From assembly GCF_030272615.1 (NCBI RefSeq), contig NC_081408.1, positions 202,082,341 to 202,146,340 on the forward strand: a DNA stretch of 64,000 nt, in the 5' to 3' direction. Positions 46,230 through 57,545 of this stretch are shown one piece after another. Positions within the stretch are counted from its first letter, which is position 1. Each line of letters opens with the position of its first letter. The translations under genes and the position numbers were made by a program. Origin of the DNA: Cryptomeria japonica (taxonomy: Eukaryota; Streptophyta; Pinopsida; Cupressales; Cupressaceae). Under the pieces are notes generated by a model. It searched no databases, had not been told where the DNA came from, and saw only the letters and a program-made list of their open reading frames with translations.

Positions 46230-47834
46230 GTTTTAATACCATTGGGGTCAATGGCGCCGGGTGGAATCTCCTAACTATGCTAATTGGAAGAAGAATCCTA
46301 CCATTTGGCACAGATTATAGAAGGGGGGAGTGGTGAATTTTCTGGAGAAGTTGCATGTGCATAACCAAAGTGTTACGAGACAATTTGTGAAGGGGTGGTA
46401 GGATGGTAAGGTGTATCTATTTGGTATGGTGACTAAGATTAATGAAGAACTTATTGTTGAAGTGATGAGCATGTCTATGGAGGGGATTAAGTTTTATAGA
46501 GATAGAAAAATCTTTGATGTTGTTGTGAAGAGATTCCCTAAGAAGGAGAAGGAACGTGAATGCTTGGTGAAAGCCAGTAAGACACATTTTGAGTTGAAGC
46601 AGATTAAAGCAATATGGCAGGGGCTTCTAAAGGTGATTATGGAGTTCTTTACTCTAGACGACAGGTTCACTAAAATTTATAGGTATCACTTTGTATTCCT
46701 TAACCATTTTCTTCACAATGAGAAAATGTCATTCTGGTTTTATTTGTTATCTTCTTTGAATGTAAGTATTGCCGATTTCAAGGAAATCCCCCATGTTAAT
46801 CTTATTTTACACCAAGGTTTAATTGCTCTTATTTTTGAGCATTTGAAAGCTAGGGCTTCTGAAAACCTCAATAAGCCATCCCCTATTTCTATTGAAAATA
46901 TTGATGTTAGTGAGGAATCGGAGTCAAAAGGATGAGAAACTTATAGTGATGATGGAGATTATGCCCCTCATTCTAGAAAAAAGGCTAGAACTAGGGCAAA
47001 GATGGTTGTTGTGGGTGTGAGTAAGGGTTCTCTTGGTGCTGGTGGGGAAGGCTCAAGTAAACACCCTAAGGATAAATCTCTAAATCCACTTTGAAGTTTT
47101 CAGATAGCTCTGATGACCAGGATTCCATGGACCAAACTCAAAATGTTCAGATGTCATCTCCCTCTCATGGCTCAGACAAGAATTCTCAGGATTTGGCTGA
47201 TTTTTCCCCTCAGGGTTTTCATCCTAAATGGGAGATACCATTTGATGTGTTTAGTGTCACCAAAAACAGCTCATTGGAGGTTTTCTGTCTTTTCAAATGG
47301 GTATTCTATGAAATCAAAAACATCAATCTTAAGCAGCGGTTTTTATCTTCAAAGATGGAAGTAATGCAAGCTAATGCTAAAGATTTGCTTTATAGTACTG
47401 TGAGAGCTCACCCTGTCAATGCTCATAAAAAGATGGTTGAGGGTACTTTGGCTGGTGTTTTGTGAACTGAAAGTAAGAAACAAGCGATGACAGATTGTTT
47501 GGCCAAGAATATGGAAGCTACTCAACATGTTAAGGAAATATCTAACAAAAAAATTATGGATATGGAGGCTAGAATTGCAAAGTGTGAGACTACCCTCAAG
47601 GGAATTATGGAAACTAGTTAGAACATTGTAAAGGCTTCTGTAGACACTATGTCTACCATGGTCAGCAAGCTAGAGAAATCTCATATGGATAGGATTGTTG
47701 TGGACATGGATAAGGAGATGGTTGTTGGCATTGATGATTTGGGTCCTCTGACAAAGTGTACTCATGCCAGTATGAAGAAGAAAGCAATAGAACCGCCTCA
47801 GGCCATTCTAGACTTGAAGAATGCCACAAAGTAG
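46230..47834 (+). pseudogene. Extra LINE ORF downstream of RNase H, unknown function
   Basis: Reads RRVESPNYANWKKNPTIW (46255), after a stop VVNFLEKLHVHNQSVTRQFV (46335), then an open stretch to 46935: KINEELIVEVMSMSMEGIKF, YRDRKIFDVVVKRF, IWQGLLKVIMEFFTLDDRFT, YHFVFLNHFLH, LILHQGLIALIFEHL. A basic acidic/Arg-Lys linker with SRKKARTRAK (46970) follows, then WEIPFDVFSV (47231) and a coiled coil DMEARIAKCETTLKGIMETS (47560). Plant L1s normally end at RNase H, so this is additional. Layout (globular, basic linker, coiled coil) parallels ORF-X of A and C; sequence relationship is unproven. Confidence 0.55.
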
Positions 47835-48118
47835 ATACACCATCTTAGTGGTAATGATGAGGAGAACCTTCAAATTTTGGGTTAATTTTTTTCTATTGTT
47901 GGTTCTATGCTGTAATGTTGGCCTTTTATTGTTTTTGTGGGCTGAGTAGCCTTTTGTTTGTCTTTTGTTGTCTCTTAGTCCCGTTTGGTTGTTTTTGTTG
48001 TAATTTTGTTATGATTGGACTCTATTTGATCTATCTTTTGTAATCTGATGTAAAGGGTTTTGAGGTCCCTTCAAAACCTATCTGTCCCATTATTAAAAAT
48101 AAATTTAATATAAAAAAA

Positions 48119-49270
48119 TAGTCTTAAGAGTGGAGAACCAACAACATATCATATTCCTTAAACAAAAATATCAAAAACACCAAAAATAGATATTAGAGCC
48201 TAGAAAAAGAGTTGGCTCTAGGCTTCAATGATGGAATTGAATAGTTCCTTATGTTTCTCTTCCTTGCCATCATCTTTGCCAAGCTCCTTATCCTATAGAA
48301 AACAAATCATTATGGTTGATCTATGCATGAATTCAAAGTTGAATTTGGAAATGTTCAACAACTTACTTTTAGCTCTAGCACCTTAACCTTAAGAACCTAC
48401 AGTTAAATAATGATAGTATCACATTTGGTAGAGGTGTGGGAATCTCTAGGCATACGTCTATAGGGGTAGTCTTAGTGCTCTCAAAGTCTTGTAAGTTGGT
48501 GTCCTTAGATTGGTTGTTTGTAGTGTTAACCAAGTTGTTCCTATCATCCCCAGTATCTCCATAATCTCCCTCAGGATTAAATGACCCTCATTACCAAGAT
48601 CAACATTGACCACCTCCTTATCCTTAGTCATGGGGTGGCCTACAAGTCTATTGGACCTTCTGGGGTTAGTATAATTGGCATCCTTAACCTACTCCTCTCT
48701 ATTATTCTTATCTATCTCCTCCTTTGTATTATTATCCTCAATCCACAATTGGGTCTGCATTTTATTAGCAGGGAGTGTACTTTTTTTCCCCAATTTACCC
48801 CTTTTACTAATATTATGAGAGAGGTTGTCTTTGAGATCATAGAGACCTTGAGCTGCCATGTTGTGCCTAGTGGGGGGAGTTTTAGCAGTGGATTTTTCAC
48901 TGTGGGAGGTAGGTAAGTTAGAGGTAGTAGGAGTGGCAAGAGATTTATTAGCCAAATTGCTAATAGGAGGTAATGCAAAACCCCCTTAATTTTTGAGAAA
49001 AGGTGCAATAGTACGCCCAACCAAACACAGACACACATAGGTACAAAACACTGGAGCTCATACTGGACAATAATGTGCCTAATGAGACATATACACACAA
49101 AGGTATATATAAGTATGTAAGTTTAAATCTCCAACAAATCTTCGAATGAGCGTAAAATCACTATCTCAATCCAATCACATAGCTCACTCCAATCTTCTAA
49201 CTCCTTATAACAACTTGATGTGTACTTCTTATATTTATTTCTCTTGTCACATTTCACTTGTTATGCTAAT
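48119..49270 (-). pseudogene. Possible decayed minus-strand retroelement ORF
   Basis: Minus frame from 48955, TPTTSNLPTSHSEKSTAKTP then GLYDLKDNLSHNISKRGKLG, stop near 48689, continuing YTNPRRSNRLVGHPMTKDKE (48660). Further left ELGKDDGKEE (48270). The composition resembles a LINE ORF1 tail, but there is no diagnostic motif. The rest (48960-49270) has nothing recognisable. Confidence 0.25.
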
Positions 49271-49279
49271 ATAATTTTA

Positions 49280-49970
49280 AAGTTTATACTTGTTTATTCA
49301 AATTAAATCTAGCATGTATTAATACATTTAAAACAGTTTTTTTATTATTAAAAGTTAAACAACTAATGAGAATTTTTTTTTTACACAACAATAAAAATAT
49401 TATCTAATCGTCAATGGGCCCTTGGACAATTGTTGAAGTTGAAAGGTTTTTAATGAGCCCACTAGGGATCAAGTCTTAATGAGTGCAAGGCTCCAACGTC
49501 ATAACAGATAAATTCTCAATCGTAACCAAGTCAAATTTTGTGGAATGGATATCCCTATCCTTTGCTCTCAGGCAAATTTGGTGGAATAGATATCCCTCAG
49601 TCCTTGCCTCTTACACAAAGAGGTTTAGCCTAAGGCTTACGGTCCTATATTGGGTGGCTAAAATGACTTTGTGAAGTTTATACTTTTTTATTCAAATTAA
49701 ATCTAGCATGCATTAATATATTTAAAACAAAAGTTTTTTATTAAAAATTAAACAACTAATGAGAATTTTTTTTTCCACAACAATGAAAATCTTATCTAAT
49801 CGTGAATGGGCAATTGGTCAATCGGTGAAGTTGAAAGGTTCTTAATGAGCCCACTAGGGATCAAGTCTTAATGAGTGCCAAACTCCAACATCATAAGGGA
49901 TGAATTCTCGATCGCAACCCAGTCAACAAGAGGTTTAGCCTAAGGCTCACAATCCTACTTTATACGATTT
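49280..49970. repeat. ~394-bp tandem repeat, two copies
   Basis: AGTTTATACTT..AAATTAAATCTAGCATG at 49281 recurs at 49675, and GAGCCCACTAGGGATCAAGTC at 49456 and 49849. Copy 2 lacks about 85 bp containing TGGAATGGATATCCCTATCC, which is itself duplicated in copy 1 (49541 and 49583). Both end AAGAGGTTTAGCCTAAGGCT. No ORF. Confidence 0.85.
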
Positions 49971-50660
49971 TGAGGAAGCGTTTACACTTAATAAAAAACA
50001 TAAGAAAAAACTTATCTATACCATGAATATAATATTTATTTTAGTGATAGTTACTTGTGAGGAGGTGAAACATTGGGATCGGCAACATAATGCAAAATAA
50101 TAACAATGCAGGAAAGGACTAATTACAAAAGAGAAAGACAGATAAGACGAAGTATTTATTGTGCATCGACACGTAAACCACCTTCCTATTGGATTAGTCG
50201 CTATAAAAATAGGTTTAGTACAGCAAAGCATGTTTTCAAGTTAACACCTTATTCTATTCCACCAGTTCTGCAGTGCATGCACGTTTCTAACTTACTATTT
50301 GCCGACATTAAGATGCCCTAAAATATCAACATCAATCTTACAGTTCATGTATATCAATTATGTACCAGATCAGTTAATGTGTGTTAATAAAATGCACATA
50401 CTTGTCAAGAGGCTATTGGATTTCGACTGACCTAATTTCATGTTATCTAGGTGATTTCATTTATTTGGGAATGTTTATAAGAACCCAGGTACAATAATGA
50501 ATTTCCTTCCAATGGGTGCCCCACATTAATCCAGATTTAACAAAAAAGGACTCAACTTTTCTAAACTTCCGTCTTGTGAAATCCCATTTCTGTATTGTAT
50601 GACAGTATGTGTACACTGTACACCATCATTATTAGCATGTGTTTCTTCTCCTCTGACCCT
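49971..50660. other. Intergenic sequence upstream of the spliced gene
   Basis: No ORF or repeat recognised; likely contains the promoter region of the gene at 50809. Confidence 0.4.
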
Positions 50661-50663
50661 GCC

Positions 50664-50670
50664 TTTATAA
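50664..50670 (+). promoter_or_regulatory. Possible TATA box of the five-exon gene
   Basis: TTTATAA about 140 bp upstream of the ATG. Position is plausible but the match is weak. Confidence 0.25.
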
Positions 50671-50808
50671 CTATAGCTGTTGCCTTACAATCATTTACGT
50701 GTGTGGTTTATATGCTACATGATTAGCTGTAATGTTGCTCTTGCTGTGGTAAAAGTCGAGTTCTATTGCAGTTTCCATTAGAGTTGCTTTTCCAGATTGA
50801 ATTCGGCC

Positions 50809-52999
50809 ATGGAAAGTTATAGCATGGTGAGAAAGAGTTCTATAGATGAGATATTCGAGCAGAGCTCTTGTGCTGTTTGCCATCCTAGCGAAGGAATGCC
50901 CCAAGGTTATCTAACCTTGGGGATTTTGAAAAGTGGGTCTGCAACACAGATCAAAGAGGTGCCAGCTCATTGTCTTCACTGACAGTCTTATCTGGTTTAA
51001 TGTTTTTCTATTATATTCAATTCTGTATTGCAGTAAACTAATGTTTTATCTTTATACATTCTACTCTCTTTTCGCACCCACTTTCTGAAATAGATATATC
51101 TGGGTATATCTGAGATGTTTTTAGAGGATAAACTTACAATATCTAGAAACATAAATTCAGATTAATCCAGATGAAGTTAGTAAAGCAATATCTTGTAGTG
51201 TGTTGGGCTAAAATCTGTAGGCAACGATTTGAAATATATTTATTAAAGACATTTCGGATCATATATTATGAAGATCTATTATAACATAAGATTAACCAAA
51301 AGAAAAGAATGAAAGATCTAAAGACACATTTCATTTTGAAGAGAAATAACCCAATTGCTTGGTATGAGAAAATCTTCAAACATATAACTTATTTTATGTG
51401 GATGAGCGTTGATGATGGGTGACTAATTTCCCGATACATGTCCCTCCTTTAGCATCTAGGCTTTTTGTTCTATGATCAACAGGTCTCTGGTATAAATGGG
51501 ATAATCATCAACGTTATAATGAGCACAAGAATCCTAAAGATCATGAATTGATTCTAAGAAATGGGTTTTTTTCTGTCATAATATCCCTTCTCTCTGTTAA
51601 CACTTAACATACTTTCTTTCAATTCTCATTAATTAGTTCTTGGGAGGCCAGGATTTTAACTATGAGGAAATAGTTCTGATTTTTAGTCTGTGTGTAGATT
51701 GATCTTCAGTACATGTTGACGCATTATGGAGATTATTGACTATGTAATGATCTGGGTTGCAGTCTCTGTATCGAGTACATTCAGCAGGATACGAAAAGTT
51801 GGGAGAACTAAAGCAGCCGATGCAGACTCAAAAGCATCAAATTGGAAGTACTCTTAACTGTTATAAAGGTGCCATAACTCTTTTATATCCTTTTGTAAGT
51901 TCTTAAAACATTCCATTGTTAGCTAGGTTTCTTATCCAAATCAGTAAGCTTTTCATATTTCTTCCACTTGCTTCCTGTAGTGGTGAGAAATGTAGGTCAT
52001 GTGAAGACTTTAGGGCGAGATTTCCTGTCATTACTTTGCTGCATTCACACAAATATGTAACTAGATAAACTCCTTAGTAATGTTTGCGAGTCCTCCTCTT
52101 TTAAGAAAATAAAGAGATCCGTAACATTTTGAAGTACTGTAGTAAATTGAATACAGCAAATACCCATCAGGTTTTTGGTTCAAGCCAACACAAAAGGTTA
52201 AGAACTCAAATATTCATTGATGTTTAATGGGTAAAAAGTGCAACCATGACCACAATCAAATTACAGTTGCTAGTAAATTGGCATAGGAAATGGGTGTTAT
52301 AGTATTGTAATTGTTTCCAATAATGCAAATGTTGTAATAAAGTCAGATTTCTGATTTATTAGTGTTATTAAAATATTTGTTTAATTGAATGTTTTAGTTT
52401 TCTTAGATAATTTAAGTTACAGAAATGTAACTTTTTATATACATTTGTAAGATTTTACATGAATAAAATATTATTATTATTAAGGAAAGTCACAATGTCA
52501 CACAATATAAACTTCTTTTAGAAACTTCTCACATTATCTTTATTTTTCATTACTCTTGTAATGTAATTCTTTTTGTGTGGCATCCAACACAGCAAAGGAA
52601 GAAACTGAAGTACTAAAGCATGATAAGATACTCAGTACACAACAGTGCTTCCTAGGTTCCTCTTTATACTATGGGGGACCTGATGAGCTTTATGAAATTC
52701 CAGAAAATGGTCAGGAAAAACAAAGTGAGGTATAATCTCAATCTTTCTTATTTTATTATATGATAGCTGAAAGTAATTTCATAAGAAGTATTGATTATCT
52801 CTGTACAGACTAAAATGGCAGTAAAAGAATTGGAAGAGACAATCGACCCATTTCATCTTGAATGTTCCCGAAGGGGAAACTGTTGGGAAGGTAGGAAAAA
52901 TTGTACACCATGGTGTTTTATTTTGTTTTAACATAGAAAATTGAATTTGTGCTAACAAATATTATGGTTTTAATGTTCACAGGTTCTCTTTACTATTAA
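50809..52999 (+). CDS. Five-exon plant gene, 163-residue protein of unknown function
   Basis: Exons 50809-50958, 51763-51868, 52593-52729, 52809-52890 and 52983-52999 join to 492 nt with no internal stop; every intron is GT-AG and the phases (0, 1, 0, 1) agree. The ATG sits in GGCCATGG, a good plant start context. The protein starts MESYSMVRKSSIDEIFEQSS, has CAVCHPSEGMPQGYLTLGIL (residues 21-40), SLYRVHSAGYEKL in exon 2, CFLGSSLYYGG in exon 3, and ends SRRGNCWEGSLYY. Two GSLYY/SSLYY motifs and a CxxCHP motif are visible; there is no signal peptide or membrane segment, so a soluble intracellular protein is likely. I have only a faint memory of plant proteins with a similar RGN-W-GSLYY tail and cannot name the family. 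It is flanked by transposon debris yet intact, suggesting selection. Exon 1 may continue to a stop at 50980 if intron 1 is retained. Confidence 0.7.
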
Positions 53000-53191
53000 G
53001 TTCAAAATTCCCTCAAACTCTGGGATTTTATCAACATTTGAGGTAACATAATCGCTGTACTTTTTTTTTAACTTTGTTGTTTTGTTTCTTTATTTTATAG
53101 AGACATAATTGAATAGACACATTTTGTCATTTTACAGGTGACTGATTTTCATGGTGAGATGCGTGATGTATTAGTGAGCTTAACAATATAA
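52983..53191 (+). other. Alternative 3' exons of the five-exon gene
   Basis: If exon 4 is skipped, exon 3 (phase 0) joins 52983-53042, reading VLFTIKFKIPSNSGILSTFE, with donor GTAAC. This then joins 53138-53191 (acceptor TTTTACAG), reading VTDFHGEMRDVLVSLTI and a stop. This gives a 168-residue isoform with a different C-terminus. An AATAAA lies at 53203, 12 bp after this stop. In the main isoform these segments would be 3' UTR. Confidence 0.4.
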
Positions 53192-53202
53192 AATTGGTAA
53201 AT

Positions 53203-53208
53203 AATAAA
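53203..53208 (+). terminator. Polyadenylation signal AATAAA
   Basis: Perfect AATAAA just downstream of both predicted stop codons, within a duplicated AAAATTGGTAAATAAT phrase. Confidence 0.4.
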
Positions 53209-53990
53209 ATTGGTAAATAATAGTCTTCTTTAAATGGGAAAATTGTAAACTGAATAGTAGCTCTATTAATTAAGCTGGAAGTATCACCTAATTATTTATA
53301 TATTAGGTTACCAGTGTTTGTGTGGATACTATTGTTGGAGTAGAGAATGTATTGTATGAGTTGAACTCATTTGTACTCTATGCCTGAAAATTTCTCCTCA
53401 TGTTCCTGAATCATGCCATATTACAGAAAGGACAGGCATTATATAATGCAAGTGAAGTTTGTAAATAATATAACATTTAGGGGCCCAGATGTATTACCAT
53501 AATAAGTAATGATTTCAGTTGAAGTTAACTATTCTAGTTAACTATTCAATAAAATAGTTAAAGAATTGGAAAAAATAAATCCACACGTCTACATGAGAGT
53601 AATTGGCCACATGCTTAACGAATAAACTGGTTATATTGATAGCCTAACTATGAGTTGAAATAATTATATTGATGTGATGGCAACCTATCATCTCCTCGAG
53701 TGGGCACCTACTAGTCTGGCTGTTAAACGTTTCTTCAAAATAGATCATGCTTAGAGTTATTCTTTTGAGTAAAATGTTAAATTATTGAACATTTAAAATC
53801 GAAGACATAACTAATGATTTTTTTACTTTATGGTGAACTCAAGTTAGAATAAAACTCAAATATTACAGGAACAAGGATAGTAGCAGCAAATAAGAACATC
53901 ATAAGAAGAATGCATAATACATCACATTATGGAACCATGTTAAAATAGCATGTAATAGTGATCAAAATAAAATTAAAAATAGGGGAAGAT

Positions 53991-54150
53991 CATCAATAGT
54001 TGAGCATGCATGAATAGTTGTGAGGGTTGTTGATACTTTTTACTTCAATAATACTCCAATAATAGTACAAATAAAAATCATCAATAGTTGAGCATGCATG
54101 AATAGTTGTGAGGGTTGTTGATACTTTTTACTCCAATAATTGTACAAATA
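53991..54150. repeat. 88-bp direct repeat in unit 1
   Basis: CATCAATAGTTGAGCATGCA begins at 53991 and again at 54079; unit 2 has a single diverged copy (58259). Confidence 0.85.
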
Positions 54151-56240
54151 ATTTTTTTATTTTGAAACTTAAAATATCAATTTTTGTGTGTTTATATATT
54201 AATAATTACAATACAATGTAACAATAGTTGTGACTTTAAAGTTGTTATTGCTATGAAATGTACCATTAGTTGTAAAAAGAAACCAATCTTATGATGCCAC
54301 ATCAGCTACACAAGTATAGAGGCCTCTTTTGCACGACTATTGGTCTCACTCTTTTTTTTTTAGTTGTTTTGGACACCTTGGCAAAAAACATGCTGATGAG
54401 GCACCATACTTGATGATGTGGGTGTGAAACCTTAGGTATAAGCATTGGACTCGCCAAGTAAGCTGCTGTAAAAAATTGGTAGTGATTCGAAATTTCCATG
54501 TAGTATTTTGAGAAGCACTAAGTTAGGGTGCACAACTAATGGATCTTCTCCCCTATGGACCAAAAAAGTATGGAGTAGTTGTTAGATCTTCAACTCTTTT
54601 CCTACTAGCCACTTATTATTTAATTTTTTTGGTAATTAAATAGTTGGAAGGGCCAACACCCATTATATTAATATAAAAACCAAAGTTTTGACAAAGTCCA
54701 TAGAGGGTAACTGAATACTAGACACTTATTATTGCCTAAGTTGGAATGACCATGCATTAGTTACTTTGAATCAACCTTTATTATAAGGAGGGCCATTGAG
54801 GAAGTATATATTCTTGATTTTTTTCACTTTTTCATTAATTTTTTCAACTATATTTACGTTTATCTTAAAGAGACTTAAAATATTCATACATTATTTGACC
54901 CATTTCTATATTGCTTATTCACTTTGAGTTGTTCTCGCATAAAGCTAGGATTTTTTATTAGATGAAGGCAATGGTTAGAGTAAAATAATTTATTTTCAAC
55001 ATAATGACTATAAAATAAATGAGAAGAAAACAATAGTTCTATGCTTTTCAAAACAAATCTAATAATCATCGCTCTATAGGATTTACAGAAACATTATGAG
55101 GCATAGAGAGATATAATAATGTAGCTTCAACACTAAGTATGTCAAAACTTGGTGCGAAGAGAGAACATAGTGGTTTACCAGATGATATGATCATGGCAAT
55201 AATACCAAAAGCCATGTTTTAAAAATTCATTATTGGCATGAGGGGGTATTTGACTGTGTATTATATGAGATTGATCTCAAAAAATTATTGGAAATAATAT
55301 TAAGCCTTACATACTCATAACTACATTTTGCTTGACAAAATTTGGGTCCCCTCCTTTCTTTTATTTTCTTCCAAGATTTTCCCCTATTTTCTCTACATTT
55401 CTTTTGGTTTTCCTTTGGGATCCTAGACTCTGAGGAACCTAAGGGTTTTTCATATGATCCCTCCAAAAACTCTAGACCTCAAGCTCCCTTCCCTTTTTAT
55501 TTGTTTTCTTCAAAATTTTAGACTCCATGATATCAAGAGTTGTAGGAACACTAGCTTCTTATATGATCCTAAAACCTTGAACACAAAACTCTAGTTGTTC
55601 TTTCTGCACGTCAAAGTTTTTGAAATTTACAATCCCAAAAAGGTACAATTAATGTGCCAAAAAGGTCAATATAAAAGCTAGATAGAGCACATTTTTAGGA
55701 ACACCTTGTATTTGAAGAGCTCCTGCAAACCCATCATGTCTTGAATTTTTTCAATGACCTTATTGTGTGACCTTTAGATTGATTCACCCTCTCATGCTTG
55801 CAAATTCCCCACTCTCAGTGTGCTCTCCTTATTGTTTATGCATTCAAATGTTGGTCCATCCTTCCTCTTCCTATGTTTTTCTTTTTGTTTCTATTTTTTC
55901 TTCTTGCTCTAATTCTTGATTGGTTAGGGTATGTTTTTCTTTTATCCTAGATTAGGAATAAGTTTATCCCTTCATGAGATTCAACAATTGGACCATCCAA
56001 TAATATTTTTGTGCCCTAGGTTTATCATTTATGTGACCCCATCTCACCTCGATGCCCTCAAATAAAAAAGATTTTGATTGAATTGCTTCTTTCCTACATT
56101 TTTTGTATTGTAACCTAGTTTATTGTACTATAAAAATTGAATTATATGGTTTATCATTGATTATTACCATCTTTTAGAAACCTTAACTCATCCCAATTAA
56201 GTTCAAAATGGCTAAGTGTAAGAACCTCTTTCCCTTTAGA

Positions 56241-56905
56241 ATTTCAGACTCTAGGGTCTCCAACAACCATAGGAAATGCAAACTATAATCCTTCAAGATC
56301 CCAAGATCTTGGGATCCCCTTTACCATTAGCCATGAAAACCCCGCACTTTGAAATTCTAAACTTTGATGTCCTCTATAATCCCTCACCAATTTAAATATT
56401 GAGTGACCAAAACTATGAACCAAAGATTCCAAAATCACCTTGCAAAAAGACAAACCCTTTGAGATTAAAACTTTGGGGTACTAGGAAATCTTATTCTAAA
56501 TTATACCTTGTGCATCCAATACATCGAACCCTTAATTGTAAGCTAAGAATTAAAATTTGATGTCTTTGGTATTTTGGACTTAAGAGAACCAACGAGAATG
56601 TAACCTTCTAAACATTATGTTTATCAAAACCCTAAACTCCAAATTCCAAAGTGACTCCACAAAAGGATATTTACTTCGAGATCTTAGATTATGAAGGCAC
56701 TTGAGAAATTTGAACTTATTTAATCTAGAATGTCCAAACTCCACATTCGGCACTTTAACATTGAAGAGGAATCTAGTAGGGATCCTGAAATCTTAGATAT
56801 CAAGTAAACTTGTAAACATCTAACACTTATATCTTGTGCATGCTTGATTGTTAGACCCCAATGTTTGAGTAATATACTTATCACTCCAAGATCTTAGACT
56901 TTGGG
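56241..56905. repeat. Degenerate ~109-bp tandem array, unit 1
   Basis: A core like ATCTTAGACTTTGGGGT recurs with its AGACT (or variant) at 56246, 56359, 56468, 56576, 56686, 56795 and 56896, giving intervals of 113, 109, 108, 110, 109 and 101 bp. Other parts of the monomers are strongly diverged. Confidence 0.6.
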
Positions 56906-57227
56906 GTATCCTAAGCACTAGATCCTACAGACACAAGATTCTGAATTCATAAATTAGGTATATTTTCTAAAAAAGGTAAACTATAAGTTGGATAAAGTGA
57001 TTTTTCTAGGGATGCTTGAGGATTGTAATTGTTCTTTTTCACTCTTGCAGGTATGCTTGAGCTTCTATGAAAGATATAGAGGAAAAAGTGGAAATCCCAG
57101 AAGTTAGCAAAAAGAAGACTAAGGCTAAGTATTATCTTGAGAAAGCATCGATCACCATGAAATATTTGTAGCAAGGGAAAGTAACTTTATGTAAATTTGA
57201 GAGTGAAGTAAAATGTGTGATAGATAC

Positions 57228-57545
57228 TACAGCGTCCTAAAATTGCCCCCTTTGCAATTTTCATCACATTTGGGGCCGTCACCTTAGTGTTCTCATCCTC
57301 ATGTTGGATTTGGTCTCATTTATGCTTGTACCATACATTAATGAATATCATATTATCACATTACACCTTCCATTGCACATTAACCCTAGCCCAAATATGG
57401 GGTAGGACCAGACCATGGCACCTTGGTCCTCATTGGGACCATGGCACCATGCCATGGTTCTCCCTATTTGAGGCCCAATTCAAAGCCTTTGGCCTATCCA
57501 AAATTTGAGTGGGAAATCTTGCTTCATTTTGATCTATGTTGAAAA
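57228..57545 (+). repeat. 5' end of H-type LTR, truncated copy in unit 1
   Basis: CGTCCTAAAATTGCCCCC onward matches 61384-61690 and, inverted, the start of the G LTR. It breaks off in AAAACTAAT, where unit 2 begins. Confidence 0.75.

Larger units (their letters stand above)
41270..48118 (+). mobile_element. LINE (L1-like) retrotransposon, decayed
   Basis: Contains an ORF1 remnant, an APE-type endonuclease, RT, a zf-RVT-like region and RNase H (41322-46068), then an additional ORF (46230-47834) and a T/G-rich 3' UTR ending in an A-rich tail (48095-48118). The 3' UTR has a small GGTTTTGAGG/CCTTCAAAACC hairpin at 48056-48081. The 5' part of ORF1 is missing. Target-site duplications could not be identified. 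Confidence 0.85.

Noticed and set aside
52809-52890. Exon 4 in the +1 frame as the true coding frame
   Set aside because: That frame has a TAA near its start and no acceptor that would enter it; the chosen frame joins all five exons without a stop. Kept only as part of the alternative-isoform finding.
57052-57174. Coding exon (EISR-like KKRRLRLS reading) before the H LTR
   Set aside because: Lys/Arg-rich look comes from AAG/AGA words; stops differ between the two units and no frame is preserved.
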